In this document: positions 36,401 through 43,719 of the stretch, piece by piece
Position numbering within the stretch: the stretch's first letter is position 1
Layout: every line of letters starts with the position of its first letter
NCBI RefSeq assembly: GCF_947166265.1
Contig: NZ_CAMVDO010000021.1
Coordinates: 1 to 51,097 of the forward strand
DNA: 51,097 bases
Direction: 5' to 3'
From: an uncultured Fibrobacter sp.
Lineage (GTDB): Bacteria; Fibrobacterota; Fibrobacteria; Fibrobacterales; Fibrobacteraceae
Notes under the pieces: model-generated
What the model saw: the letters and a program-made list of their open reading frames with translations, nothing else
What the model was told of the DNA's origin: nothing
Database searches by the model: none
Position numbers and translations under genes: made by a program

Positions 36401-36802
36401 TTCGCGGGTCTTGCGGATTTCGAGGCGACCTTCGCGGAGCAAATCAACAAACAACTTGTTGCGTTCAAAAAATGTTTCGTCATCGACACCTTTGCTAGCA
36501 AATACATTGTGCAGTGAATCGAGGAATGCGTCCTTGTATTCCTGCGAGACCATGCCGCTATGGGTCTTTGCAATTTCGATAATTTTACCCATGTGCTCTT
36601 CGGCTTCCATCCCCACAAGCACCTTGAGCTTGATATCGGGATTCTCTTTTATCGCATCGTGAAGAGGGCCTATACCCGAAAAATAGAAGTAACCGACAAG
36701 CGCCCGCAATTCCTTGGATTTGGAAATGAGCGATTGCAATCTTTCTTTGAAGGAGGTTTTTTGGTCAGAGTCTTTTTGTGTGGTGAGCAAAAATTGTGGC
36801 AT
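33401..36802 (-). CDS. PLD-nuclease/SNF2-type helicase of a restriction-like system
   Basis: An 1,133-residue fusion. The N-terminal domain (about 20-190) has the phospholipase D signature: HAK (137-139) and GSANLT (155-160), so it may cut DNA. The SNF2/SF2 core follows: ADVVGLGKS (285-293, Walker A), IIIDEAHRFRN (364-374), LLTATPFNN (394-402) and, near residue 830, the second-lobe VSDRFSEGLNLSRA and QRIGRINRIGQ motifs. Such PLD-helicases are typical of restriction and DISARM-like loci; this one is fused, unlike DrmD. GAGGAAA precedes the ATG. It lies 129 nt downstream of the methyltransferase gene on the same strand, with a small winged-helix frame in between. Confidence 0.9.
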   Translation of the reverse strand: MPQFLLTTQKDSDQKTSFKERLQSLISKSKELRALVGYFYFSGIGPLHDAIKENPDIKLKVLVGMEAEEHMGKIIEIAKTHSGMVSQEYKDAFLDSLHNVFASKGVDDETFFERNKLFVDLLREGRLEIRKTREPNHAKMYLFTMKNDEVDWLTGSANLTWSALEKQNEVNVDINSFDYDRASILFDKWWDDAIPLTDDDTKERIIKILVNESVIALVTPFEAYAKVVKTIAEKENITDKNLEERIDRILKDAGFNNFKYQSDAVLAALNILNRNENKQNGVIIADVVGLGKSIIASLLGNLLTGNGLVICPPNLRGDSKSGWEMYLNKFKLSQRGWYTESLGRIESDFEGFWDEVKERDYGTIIIDEAHRFRNQETDSYSKLWRICNGRNVILLTATPFNNSPADFAALLQLFTDLRNSDLIAGGDLQQKFQDLTVAFVAASYLLAHLFDKEGKYFDECMRKWKILFGDEPLDIVDIKDPNKVAKIRRRLLYIIQKISNEVREIIAPVTIRRNRLDIKANPDYAKDVKEMSKVVPPKEQFFELTPEQNNFYDRVINEYLSDTTFTGAAYRPYAYNTASSNDEQSDNVQQEGMYKFMRRLLVRRFESSFGAFAKTVANAIQYYRHVKQIAITKGIVFQSRKFLDRFTTLCENDATPAEFDNFFEEIARTEQARTSRDKDEIYDVANKCFDKKKFFADLDKDIGTFENILKEIDYLNLLKEDPKALQLINIVRSVLNCKHKDLDNVTGRKVIIFSEYRDTIDHVKRYFDKSDYAERVLAPESASDEVLDNFDASREKQKNNFDVLLVSDRFSEGLNLSRAGLVINYDIPWNPTRVIQRIGRINRIGQKVFDKLYIFNYFPTEQGSDVIHSREIAANKMAMIHKILGEDAQVLAADEDNPKPSRLYEMVNADPEDADEMSPLTQIKLEWANIQKDHPEIAERVNSLPNRIKSASAAKEDADVGFYVLKKKGSLLWSVFQNEAGERKLIHAIDLAMRLKCKVNEDALPINQDFWDAYKELSELDPKSIEQGNTSTMPKNDAYAKAKKVIVEALSVASPGSDIYEFLQIIQDDLDNWRTIPRYDLKIIANCEGRDLDGLYERLGYLREMLQKSKDNRRAQREESKKEDEVVIGVQKV

Positions 36803-36810
36803 AATTTCCT

Positions 36811-36915
36811 CTAGTTTTTCTTTACGCTCCAGAAGCCGGTTTTGTTGCTGCCGACGCGAACAATAAAGCCTTTTTCCTTAAGCGTACTTATGGCGCGCTT
36901 AATGTTTTTTTTCAC
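36811..36915 (-). CDS. 34-codon winged-helix-like frame between methyltransferase and helicase
   Basis: A GTG-initiated frame on the minus strand encodes a basic peptide ending a wing (IKRAISTLKEKGFIVRVGSN, then KTGFW). This is the recognition helix and wing of winged-helix domains found at the C-termini of AlbA_2/Fic-like regulators. It runs open upstream into the methyltransferase 3' end in another frame and stops 8 nt before the helicase ATG. It is either a tiny DNA-binding protein, a remnant of a deleted regulator, or a frameshifted extension. Confidence 0.55.
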   Translation of the reverse strand: MKKNIKRAISTLKEKGFIVRVGSNKTGFWSVKKN

Positions 36916-36931
36916 TATAGGCGTGCAAGTC

Positions 36932-39900
36932 CTACAAGTCTTCCCCTTGTAAGAAGTCGTCGTCGGCTACAGAGCCGTGAGTTTCATGCGGTTTGTCGTT
37001 GCGAGCATTTCTCCCATCATCATTCTGAGCCGAGGAGCCGGCCTTCACTATTGCAATTTCTTCTGGCTTTAAATCATAGAGTTCATAGACAAGGTTGTCG
37101 ATTTCCTCTTCTAGTTTCGATGTATTTGCAGAAGGGTTTTTCTTTTTTTCGGCCAGGATGGAGTCGACAATTTCCGCAATCTTTTTTGTATTTTCGTTTT
37201 CGGCTAGAGCGATCGGAACTTCACCGAAATATTTCCAAATCAGCTGATAACCATTCTGAATTTGTGTACAATATTTAGAAATAAGCCACCAGCCCATCTT
37301 GGAGTTCAATAGACCCAACAAAGCTTTATTCTCTGTAGGCAGAATCCACATAGAATTGTTGCAATAAAGACCACTTTCATCATATATGAAGCACGGTTTT
37401 ACCTGGAATGCTTGATACATTATTTTCGGTTTTGCAAATTGCGAAAAATAACCGATTTGATCTTGAGTTTCAAACCATTTGTTACCAGTTTTCTTTCTAG
37501 CCTTTATGGCCTCACCATTTATGATATACTTCTTTCCGGTTTGTTCCAACCTTTCTTTTCCAAAAGACAATAGCCAACTTTTTACGCTAGGATAATCGTC
37601 TATATTCAAATTTCGCGCAGGGAAAGAACCTATTAGATATGCTCCAATTTCTGCATTTTGATAAGGTTGAACATCACGTCCTCTAATTACCGAATGAATG
37701 ATTTTTTTCGCACTATTATCTTTTGAAATAATACTATTCTTTGTAGCTTCATCAATCAAAAAAGCCTTAGTCAATCCTGTCAGTACGCCTCGATAAGCTT
37801 CGCCACCGACAAAGTTTTTTAAACGAGGAAACGATTTCTCTACGCGATCTCGTAATTTCTTTTCAGCACTTGAAGACAACACCCAGGATTCCGCTCCAAA
37901 ATCGGCTGTATCAAAAACATCTGATCGTTCAGGAATTTTAGACATATCAGCATCTTTCATATAAGACGCCTTAAATTTCGCTAACGGTTTTGTATTTTGA
38001 AGTAGTGGAATACAAACATAAGTCGTCGCATTAGCAAAAATTTGGTAGTCGCCAAAATCAACAAAATTCAAGATTCTTTTTTTTGTCAAATACAATCGTA
38101 ATTCTTTACCATAACCTGCTTGCATCCACTTATTCGGCATGATGTATGTTAAAACACCATCTTTACATAGCAGATCCATACCCTGTTCAACAAAAAGGCA
38201 ATATATATCACCTGTTTTATTAAAAGTTTCAAACGCCTCATTTTTGTAGGTATCGCTTATCGCTCCCATCGTTTGCAGTTGAATATACGGCGGATTCCCG
38301 ATAACAATATCAAAGCCCTCTTTCCCTTTCCGGCTGAACACATCCCTAAAATAGGTGTGCCACAAGAAGAACGTGTCGTTAGGTACTGGCATCGCATCGA
38401 TTTCCTTGCTCTTTTGGGGCGCAATGTACTTGAGGTATTCCTTAACATTGTTATTGATAGAAAGTGTGAGCGACTCCTTTTTGGCGTGGCTATCCGTCTT
38501 GTAGAACGTGTTCAAGTCTTTTTGAATTTGTTCCATCGCCTGCTTTTCATCAAATACTAGCGACAATTGGCCCTTAGATTGAGCCCTTGTACGCGACCCC
38601 TTTTCACCGGCAAGACCACTTAAGTCAATCCCTTCATAGCTTTCTAGCAGGCTGTTCCCCTGCATAATCTTGAATTCCAAATTGGGGAGCACTTCGGGCG
38701 TTTCTTCATCGACAATCAGGCTAAGCCAAAAACGGAGTCGGGCAATATCCACGGCACCCTTTTCGATATCCACACCGTAAATATTCTGCTGGATAATGTC
38801 GCGCTTCAACGCGGCTATCATCTTCTTGTCATGCTGTCTTTCTGCAGGTTGCAGGCTCTGGCGGCATTTGCAAAGCAAGTTCAAAAGTCCCATGGGAAAC
38901 GCGCCCGAACCAATAGCCGGGTCACAAATCTTCACTTCGGCAAGTTTTGCATCCAGTTGCGTTTTTTCGCTGTCCGTGAATGCGGAGGTGTCTAGCGTCA
39001 AGACAAAGTTTCGAATTCTGGATTCGGTCATTTCGGCAGGCTCAATGACCTTAGAACATTCTGTTTCGAGGTAGGCAATTAGGGACTCGTTCACCATGTA
39101 GTTCACGATTTCCTTGGGCGTATAGAACGCGCCCTTGTCCTTGTTGTCTTCGAGCAAGTTCTCAAAAATCTTGCCGAGCATTTCTGGGTCCACGCTCACT
39201 TCGGCATCGGTGGGGTCATTCTCGTCAATGGTGAAATTGAATCGATCGAAAAAGTCAAAAAGACCACACGCTCTGTCGTCAAAATAGGGATTACGCTTTT
39301 GGGTCCAATCCTTGATATTTGGGGCCTTGCGCTCGGTATCCGAAAATTTCAAATTGCAGAAAACTGCCGCGGGCAACTTGAAATCAAGCTTGTCATCAGC
39401 ATCGCGGTCAAATAGACCACAATTCAAGAACGGGAATCTGTATTTTCTCAAGGTTGCATTCTTGATATGCCGTTCATTCTCCTTGGTATTGAATTCACCG
39501 AAGAAAATTTCTTCAAGAACACTGTCAATAAAGTTTTCTCGGTCTTCCGGAGAAACTTCAAGGAACAAACTCTGCATAAAGTCTCGATCGCCCGTATTCC
39601 AATTGTCGGAATCCGCAAGATTGCCGAGCCAGCCCTTCTTTTGCAAGAACTGGATGAAGACTAGACGGCCCATGAGTTTTTTCACGTAATTGCGTACCGC
39701 CCGTTCCGCATCATCACCATAGATCTCAACAAATTGGTCGTAGATTTCGTGGTTTACGCCACTCATGTCCTTACGTTCGTACTTATTCTTCTTGACTTCT
39801 ATGTAGCGGGCACCGGTAATGTACTGCACGATGTCTTCATAGAACACCTTGTATTCGCGGAAGAATTCGTCGCTTAATTTTTCCACATCAAACGCGGACT

Positions 39901-40426
39901 TGAACTCATCGTAATTTGCGATAGTTTTGCAAAGGCGAGTGCGGAAAGTTTTGTTGTTCTTGCCCGCTTCGACAAAGAAACTTTGACGACGATAATTGTT
40001 CAGTTCCATCTTACCGGCAGAAATTTCTGCCGTCACCAACGAGAGTCTAAAGTTCCCCGGTTCATCGAAGAAGAAAAAGAGCCCTTGTGTGAAAGACCCC
40101 TGTATAGGGCCATTCCCCATGTAGGGGTTGACGAAATTGTCCTTCAAAACTTTTACGGCAATATCGAACTGTTTGCGCCTGGAACTGCGTTCCGTAAGTA
40201 TGCCGTCCATCTGCTTTGCACAGCAAAGAATAGGCTTGGGGCGTCCGTCCTGAGTAAAAAGAGTTGTGGAGCCCAAAATGGTAACACCATCGGTTGCCTG
40301 TTGTTCTGTACCGCCGAATTTTCCGGTTCCTTTTGAATCTCCTCTAAAAAGGGTCTTCAAAAAATTGTCAATGCGGATTATATCGCAATTTTTGATAATG
40401 GCTTCGAACTCGGGGTATGCGGTCAT
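36932..40426 (-). CDS. Eco57I-class adenine DNA methyltransferase with specificity domain
   Basis: An 1,164-residue protein. I start at ATG 40426 (MTAYPEFEAI) because AAGGAG lies 8 nt upstream. Type IIG/Eco57I features are in order: GAFYTPKEIV (432-441), SAM-binding motif I DPAIGSGAF (502-510), GVDIEKGAVDIARL (551-564) and catalytic NPPYIQ (711-716), for N6-adenine methylation. The region after 800 resembles a TaqI-type target-recognition domain. I see no secure PD-(D/E)XK nuclease motif in the N-terminal 400 residues, so cleavage may be left to the adjacent PLD-helicase. This is the first gene of a two-gene restriction-like operon, convergent to the UvrD-like unit. Confidence 0.9.
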   Translation of the reverse strand: MTAYPEFEAIIKNCDIIRIDNFLKTLFRGDSKGTGKFGGTEQQATDGVTILGSTTLFTQDGRPKPILCCAKQMDGILTERSSRRKQFDIAVKVLKDNFVNPYMGNGPIQGSFTQGLFFFFDEPGNFRLSLVTAEISAGKMELNNYRRQSFFVEAGKNNKTFRTRLCKTIANYDEFKSAFDVEKLSDEFFREYKVFYEDIVQYITGARYIEVKKNKYERKDMSGVNHEIYDQFVEIYGDDAERAVRNYVKKLMGRLVFIQFLQKKGWLGNLADSDNWNTGDRDFMQSLFLEVSPEDRENFIDSVLEEIFFGEFNTKENERHIKNATLRKYRFPFLNCGLFDRDADDKLDFKLPAAVFCNLKFSDTERKAPNIKDWTQKRNPYFDDRACGLFDFFDRFNFTIDENDPTDAEVSVDPEMLGKIFENLLEDNKDKGAFYTPKEIVNYMVNESLIAYLETECSKVIEPAEMTESRIRNFVLTLDTSAFTDSEKTQLDAKLAEVKICDPAIGSGAFPMGLLNLLCKCRQSLQPAERQHDKKMIAALKRDIIQQNIYGVDIEKGAVDIARLRFWLSLIVDEETPEVLPNLEFKIMQGNSLLESYEGIDLSGLAGEKGSRTRAQSKGQLSLVFDEKQAMEQIQKDLNTFYKTDSHAKKESLTLSINNNVKEYLKYIAPQKSKEIDAMPVPNDTFFLWHTYFRDVFSRKGKEGFDIVIGNPPYIQLQTMGAISDTYKNEAFETFNKTGDIYCLFVEQGMDLLCKDGVLTYIMPNKWMQAGYGKELRLYLTKKRILNFVDFGDYQIFANATTYVCIPLLQNTKPLAKFKASYMKDADMSKIPERSDVFDTADFGAESWVLSSSAEKKLRDRVEKSFPRLKNFVGGEAYRGVLTGLTKAFLIDEATKNSIISKDNSAKKIIHSVIRGRDVQPYQNAEIGAYLIGSFPARNLNIDDYPSVKSWLLSFGKERLEQTGKKYIINGEAIKARKKTGNKWFETQDQIGYFSQFAKPKIMYQAFQVKPCFIYDESGLYCNNSMWILPTENKALLGLLNSKMGWWLISKYCTQIQNGYQLIWKYFGEVPIALAENENTKKIAEIVDSILAEKKKNPSANTSKLEEEIDNLVYELYDLKPEEIAIVKAGSSAQNDDGRNARNDKPHETHGSVADDDFLQGEDL

Positions 40427-40571
40427 AAAGGCTCCTTGTGGGTTTACTGTGTATATATATCTTTTTTTATATAAAAAAGTCAATTGAAAATTGAAAAAAA
40501 GGCAAATAATCAATTTTTTGATTGGATAGAAGAACTGATTGAGAAAATATATATTAAGATTGATAGAAATT

Positions 40572-40597
40572 GCCCGATGACAATGAAGTCACCGGGC
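40572..40597. terminator. Hairpin after the 39-residue gene
   Basis: Stem GCCCG-TGAC/GTCA-CGGGC with single-base bulges. The T-rich side is on the plus strand; on the minus strand only AATTTC follows, so it is a moderate terminator at best. Confidence 0.5.
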
Positions 40598-40634
40598 TTT
40601 CTTTCACCAACAACGGATACTTAAGGAAATTCTT

Positions 40635-40754
40635 TTACTTGCAACCCTTTGTTGCCCAGGTTCGGTTGTTTTTGTCCTGGATTACAATCTTTTCTTTGGT
40701 GTAGTGGACAAACTTTGTGCCGTTCTTGGCGATATAGATTTTCGGTTGTGCCAT
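40635..40754 (-). CDS. 39-residue basic protein
   Basis: ATG at 40754 follows a GGAGG site and a TTTACA-17-GATATA promoter. The peptide is basic and aromatic-rich, with strand-like segments (KIYIAKNGTKFVHY, KIVIQDKNNRTW) and a C-terminal Gly-Cys-Lys. Its promoter and leader closely match those of the 158-residue gene at 42.4 kb, so the two are probably co-regulated. No family recognised. Confidence 0.6.
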   Translation of the reverse strand: MAQPKIYIAKNGTKFVHYTKEKIVIQDKNNRTWATKGCK

Positions 40755-40783
40755 AAGGGCCTCCTTTTTAAGTCTTCATTATA

Positions 40784-40812
40784 TATATCGTAAGGATTTT
40801 GGCGAATGTAAA
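40784..40812 (-). promoter_or_regulatory. Promoter of the 39-residue gene
   Basis: On the minus strand TTTACA (40812-40807) and GATATA (40789-40784) are 17 bp apart. The surrounding ACTTTACATT and TCCTTACGATATATA are shared with the promoter at 42.4 kb. Confidence 0.75.
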
Positions 40813-40869
40813 GTGAAAAAAGAAAAAATCGCCAGCCAGAGACTGGCGATTCGGTGGTTGATTGCGGGG

Positions 40870-41607
40870 CTATGCCGCCATCAGCAGGCGGAATTCTTCT
40901 TTGAGTCCGCATTCGGCCATGATTTGGATGAGGTTGTTCTTCACGTTTTTCATGTTGGCGCGTTCGCAGCCGATGCGTCTGGCTGCTTCGGCGTCGGAGT
41001 AATTGCCTTCGCGGCAGAGTTCGTACATGATGTTGAACCTGTTGAGTGCCTTGGGGTCGTTGGCGGCAAGGCATTTTTTGATGCGGGCGACAAAATCCTT
41101 TTTGTCGAATTCACAGTCCTGTTCGTTGCGTTCCCCGGTAAAGGGGTTTACGTCGCAATTGTCGATGCGGGAATACGATTCCTCGTCGGAATCGCTGTTG
41201 CTTGTGCAGCGGTCGAGTTCCTCGCGCTTGCTGCGCTTGGCGTTTTTGCGCTTTTCGTCGCGCATGCGCCATTCCCCGATTTTGGCGATGTAGGCGGCAA
41301 AGGGAACCTTTCGGCTTGGCTCGAAATCCGAGACTGCCTTGCAGAAAAGCATATAGGTGGTGCCCGCCTGGTAGGATTGGCGTTCGGCAGGGCTGCAACC
41401 TCTGAGGCTGAAGTCGGAGTCGAGCAGGAACGACTTCTTTGCCACGAGTGTGGTAAAGTCGTCCCCGAAAATGGCCCAAATGGTTTGAATAGCCCTTTCG
41501 TAGTCTTCTGCGCTCGGGGCGGTCTGGACGCGCGCGATGAGTTTGTTGATTTCGGCGGTGGTTGCCTGGATTTTTTTTGTGGTGGTTGCCTGGTTGTTGA
41601 GCGCCAT
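40870..41607 (-). CDS. Sigma-70-like factor, copy A
   Basis: A 245-residue protein with two sigma-like parts. Residues about 38-125 resemble region 2 (IWAIFGDDF, KVPFAAYIAKIGEWRMRDEKR), and 188-226 form a region-4-like helix-turn-helix (SDAEAARRIGCERANMKNV). A variable acidic and Ser-rich stretch joins them. It is very similar to copy C at 45.3 kb, including 154 identical nucleotides (41121-41274 against 45552-45705), and more distantly to copy B. An AAGGAG site precedes the ATG. The 300-bp upstream leader holds a promoter, two dyads and a terminator-like hairpin. Target genes unknown. A phage-type or mobile-element regulator is an alternative. Confidence 0.75.
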   Translation of the reverse strand: MALNNQATTTKKIQATTAEINKLIARVQTAPSAEDYERAIQTIWAIFGDDFTTLVAKKSFLLDSDFSLRGCSPAERQSYQAGTTYMLFCKAVSDFEPSRKVPFAAYIAKIGEWRMRDEKRKNAKRSKREELDRCTSNSDSDEESYSRIDNCDVNPFTGERNEQDCEFDKKDFVARIKKCLAANDPKALNRFNIMYELCREGNYSDAEAARRIGCERANMKNVKNNLIQIMAECGLKEEFRLLMAA

Positions 41608-41660
41608 AAGCTACTCCTTGGGTGTGTGCCCCTATCGGGGCGGGGTGGATTTTTTTAGAC

Positions 41661-41712
41661 AAAAAAAGAGCCCCTTGATTTAAAATTCATTTAAATCAAA
41701 AGGCTCTTTTTA
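41661..41712 (-). promoter_or_regulatory. Leader attenuator-like hairpin before sigma copy A
   Basis: On the minus strand a long near-perfect stem, AGAGCC-TTTTGATTTAAA against TTTAAATCAA-GGGGCTCT, is followed by seven T residues. It sits between promoter and start codon, as an attenuator or leaky terminator would. Copies B and C have counterparts. Confidence 0.75.
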
Positions 41713-41731
41713 AAGTCTTTCTATGTCAAAC

Positions 41732-41746
41732 GATCTACAAGAGATC
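41732..41746. promoter_or_regulatory. Leader dyad GATCTACAAGAGATC (sigma A)
   Basis: A 5-bp inverted repeat GATCT/AGATC with 5-bp spacer lies 16 bp downstream of the -10 box. The identical 15-mer and about 20 bp of flank recur before copy C. Confidence 0.7.
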
Positions 41747-41761
41747 TACTTTACTACAAAT

Positions 41762-41790
41762 AATATATGGCTGCTAGGTGATGCTGTCAG
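41762..41790 (-). promoter_or_regulatory. Promoter of sigma copy A, CTGACA-17-TATATT
   Basis: On the minus strand -35 CTGACA (41790-41785) and -10 TATATT (41767-41762) are separated by 17 bp. The dyad and the leader hairpin lie downstream, before the start codon. Confidence 0.6.
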
Positions 41791-41848
41791 CTAAGGTGGT
41801 GAAAAAATCTCATTCATTCTCATGTCTCTAAATATAGTTTAAACCGGA

Positions 41849-41863
41849 TGTCAAAAGCTGACA
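41849..41863. promoter_or_regulatory. Dyad TGTCA-N5-TGACA upstream of sigma A
   Basis: TGTCAGCTTTTGACA on the minus strand, matched by TGTCATCTTTTGACA upstream of sigma copy B. Both are followed 12 bp later by CTATATTT and then ACATGAGA. Probable operator or upstream promoter element. Confidence 0.65.
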
Positions 41864-41906
41864 GTTTGTCATTTTTTTTGGCGATGTTTTGTAAACTTTT
41901 CTTTTA

Positions 41907-42383
41907 CTAATCCTCGTCTTCACCGTTTTCCCATTCCTCTTCGGCGTCGGATTTCGGGATTTCGATTTCGCTCAGGAGCTTGCCCTTGGTCTTCTTGATG
42001 AAGGCTTTGGTGGTGTCCCAGTCGGCGCGCATGATGTAAATCAGGTAGCGCAGCCCCTCGTAACATTCGATTCCCTTGTGATTTTCGAAGAAATCGGCGT
42101 AGCTTTCGCCTTCGTACAGGGTGTGCTTATTTACAATGTCGGAAATGACGTCTTCGTATTCGGCCGGGTTCACGAGCTTGTCGAAAACGGACTCCTTCGT
42201 CTTGTAAAATGCGGGCATGCCATCAACTTCTGAAAGGGTGTAGAAAACAGGCTTGCCTTTTGCGGTCTGGGGCATGAGTTCCACTTCGGCAACGATAATT
42301 GCCGGATCCGGGCCGCCGCTGTACACTTCTACGCGGGCGTTAATGATCTGGTATTTCGTGTTCTTGGTAACTGCGTGTCCCAT
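41907..42383 (-). CDS. Hypothetical acidic protein (158 residues)
   Basis: ATG at 42383 follows a GGGAGG site and a TTTACA-17-GATATA promoter. The protein is beta-strand-rich early (KYQIINARVEVYSGGPDPAI, VAEVELMPQ) and ends in a run of Glu/Asp (EEEWENGEDED). No membrane segments, no recognised domain. Its leader nearly duplicates that of the 39-residue gene, suggesting one regulon. It lies upstream of sigma copy A on the same strand, but the 300-bp gap with a promoter makes co-transcription doubtful. Confidence 0.7.
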   Translation of the reverse strand: MGHAVTKNTKYQIINARVEVYSGGPDPAIIVAEVELMPQTAKGKPVFYTLSEVDGMPAFYKTKESVFDKLVNPAEYEDVISDIVNKHTLYEGESYADFFENHKGIECYEGLRYLIYIMRADWDTTKAFIKKTKGKLLSEIEIPKSDAEEEWENGEDED

Positions 42384-42412
42384 AAGGGCCTCCCTAAAAA
42401 GTGTTCACTATA

Positions 42413-42441
42413 TATATCGTAAGGAATTTCTCTAATGTAAA
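42413..42441 (-). promoter_or_regulatory. Promoter of the 158-residue gene
   Basis: On the minus strand TTTACA (42441-42436) and GATATA (42418-42413) are 17 bp apart. The sequence up to the GGAGG site matches the leader at 40.8 kb. Confidence 0.75.
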
Positions 42442-42549
42442 GTGAAAATGAAAAAAAAATTAGGACCGTGCAAAAAAAACGCAAAAAGGTGGAGAAATTC
42501 CTAATTTTTCTAAAACCAGCGTATATATATAAAGATAGGGTCCCTTCCT

Positions 42550-42610
42550 ATTCGCCCGGCGTGGGCGGCACGCCGAATAACCCTGATTCCGCAGGCGACT
42601 GCTTGCGGAA
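42550..42610 (+). promoter_or_regulatory. Two hairpins upstream of the Rpn gene
   Basis: ATTC-x4-GGCGT pairs with ACGCC-GAAT (42550-42578), and TTCCGCA pairs with TGCGGAA (42587-42610), directly before the AGGA site at 42611. The second could occlude the ribosome-binding site; either may be part of a mobile-element end. Confidence 0.5.
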
Positions 42611-42625
42611 AGGACGAACTTGTGC

Positions 42626-43651
42626 ATGAACAAGAAAAAAAAGAAACGGATGGTTGTTTCCGGAACCGAATCAGCGACTGTAAATGTAAAACACCGCAAG
42701 CATGATCCATTCTTCCGCTATATTTACGCGATTCCCGCCAACACGCGCACTCTCCTTCGGCTTGCGCGGCGCAGGAACCCCGAACTCCGCAAGATGCTCG
42801 CCTCTGTAGACATGGATTCCCTGGAATTGATTCCGGGCAGTTTTAGCTCTGTCAAGGAATGGGGGCACTCTGATCTCGCGTTCAAGGCGCGCATCAAGGG
42901 CGGTCCCGAAATTTTCGTGGGCATCTTGTTGGAGCACAAGTCCTACCATGAAAGCGACGTACTTTCACAGATTTACCGTTACACCTTCGAGGTCATGCAT
43001 AACAAGGGTGCAACCGATTTCGGCTGGCTCCCGACCAAGGCGATTATCATCTACAATGGATGTGTCGGCTGGAACCCGCTGGCGGAATTCCGCACCAAGT
43101 ACAGGGGGCAGTTCAATGGTCGCGAATTGCCGTTCGAGTGCGTCCTCGTGAATCTCGCCGACATTCCCGACGGGGCCTGCCTTAGGGAGCCGAATGTCGA
43201 GGCTTCAATCGGGGCTTTGGTGATGAAGCATGCCTTCGATGCCGATGGACTGAAAGGAATCGTGGACAAGTTGGCAAAAATGCTTTCCCGGCTGGATAAT
43301 GGCGCAAGGGCTACCCTTGCGGAGAAAATTGTAGTATATTTAGGAGAGTACCTAGATGAAGAAGTCGTTGAGGAATTGCGTATGCGTATGAGTATCGGAC
43401 AGGCCCTGGGCATCAAGACGGCTGGCGACCGTCTCCGTGCCGCAGAACGCGCCGCAGTTCGCCGCGGTCGGAAACGCGGCTTGGAAGAAGGCCGAAAAGA
43501 AGGCCGAAAGGAAGGCATTGAACAGGGGGCCAAGCAGGAACGTGAGAAGAATGATGCACAAAACGCTGCTCGCGATGCTAAACGGGTCAGGTTTCTACGT
43601 TCGCAGAAGGTTCCGGAGTCCGTGATTTCTGCGATGCTTGCGCTCAAGTAA
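42626..43651 (+). CDS. Rpn/PD-(D/E)XK family nuclease (transposase_31-like)
   Basis: A 341-residue protein of the recombination-promoting nuclease family, also annotated as putative transposase. The nuclease core is visible: HSDLAF (D83) then IFVGILLEHKS with E103 and K105, and QIYRYTFEVM. The C-terminal third carries an Arg/Lys/Glu-rich helical tail with E-G-R-K-E-G-type repeats (about residues 275-310) and ends VPESVISAMLALK, as in many Rpn proteins. ATG 42626 follows AGGA at 42611; TTG 42620 is an alternative. Two hairpins precede it. Rpn proteins have been linked to horizontal transfer and phage defence. Confidence 0.85.
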   Translation: MNKKKKKRMVVSGTESATVNVKHRKHDPFFRYIYAIPANTRTLLRLARRRNPELRKMLASVDMDSLELIPGSFSSVKEWGHSDLAFKARIKGGPEIFVGILLEHKSYHESDVLSQIYRYTFEVMHNKGATDFGWLPTKAIIIYNGCVGWNPLAEFRTKYRGQFNGRELPFECVLVNLADIPDGACLREPNVEASIGALVMKHAFDADGLKGIVDKLAKMLSRLDNGARATLAEKIVVYLGEYLDEEVVEELRMRMSIGQALGIKTAGDRLRAAERAAVRRGRKRGLEEGRKEGRKEGIEQGAKQEREKNDAQNAARDAKRVRFLRSQKVPESVISAMLALK

Positions 43652-43719
43652 AGAGATTCCCGAGTTTCTCCGTGCAACCGTAACACGGCAAAATTTGGCC
43701 GCAAAAGGGGCGGCCACGG

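Noticed and set aside
36932-40426. Naming the restriction pair as DISARM or BREX
   Set aside because: drmA, drmB, pglZ, brxL and similar marker genes are absent, and the PLD domain is fused to the helicase.
41849-41863. Reading TTGACA in the shared dyad as a -35 box with TATATT as -10
   Set aside because: The spacing is only 12 bp in both copies, too short for a sigma-70 promoter, so I kept it as a dyad or operator.
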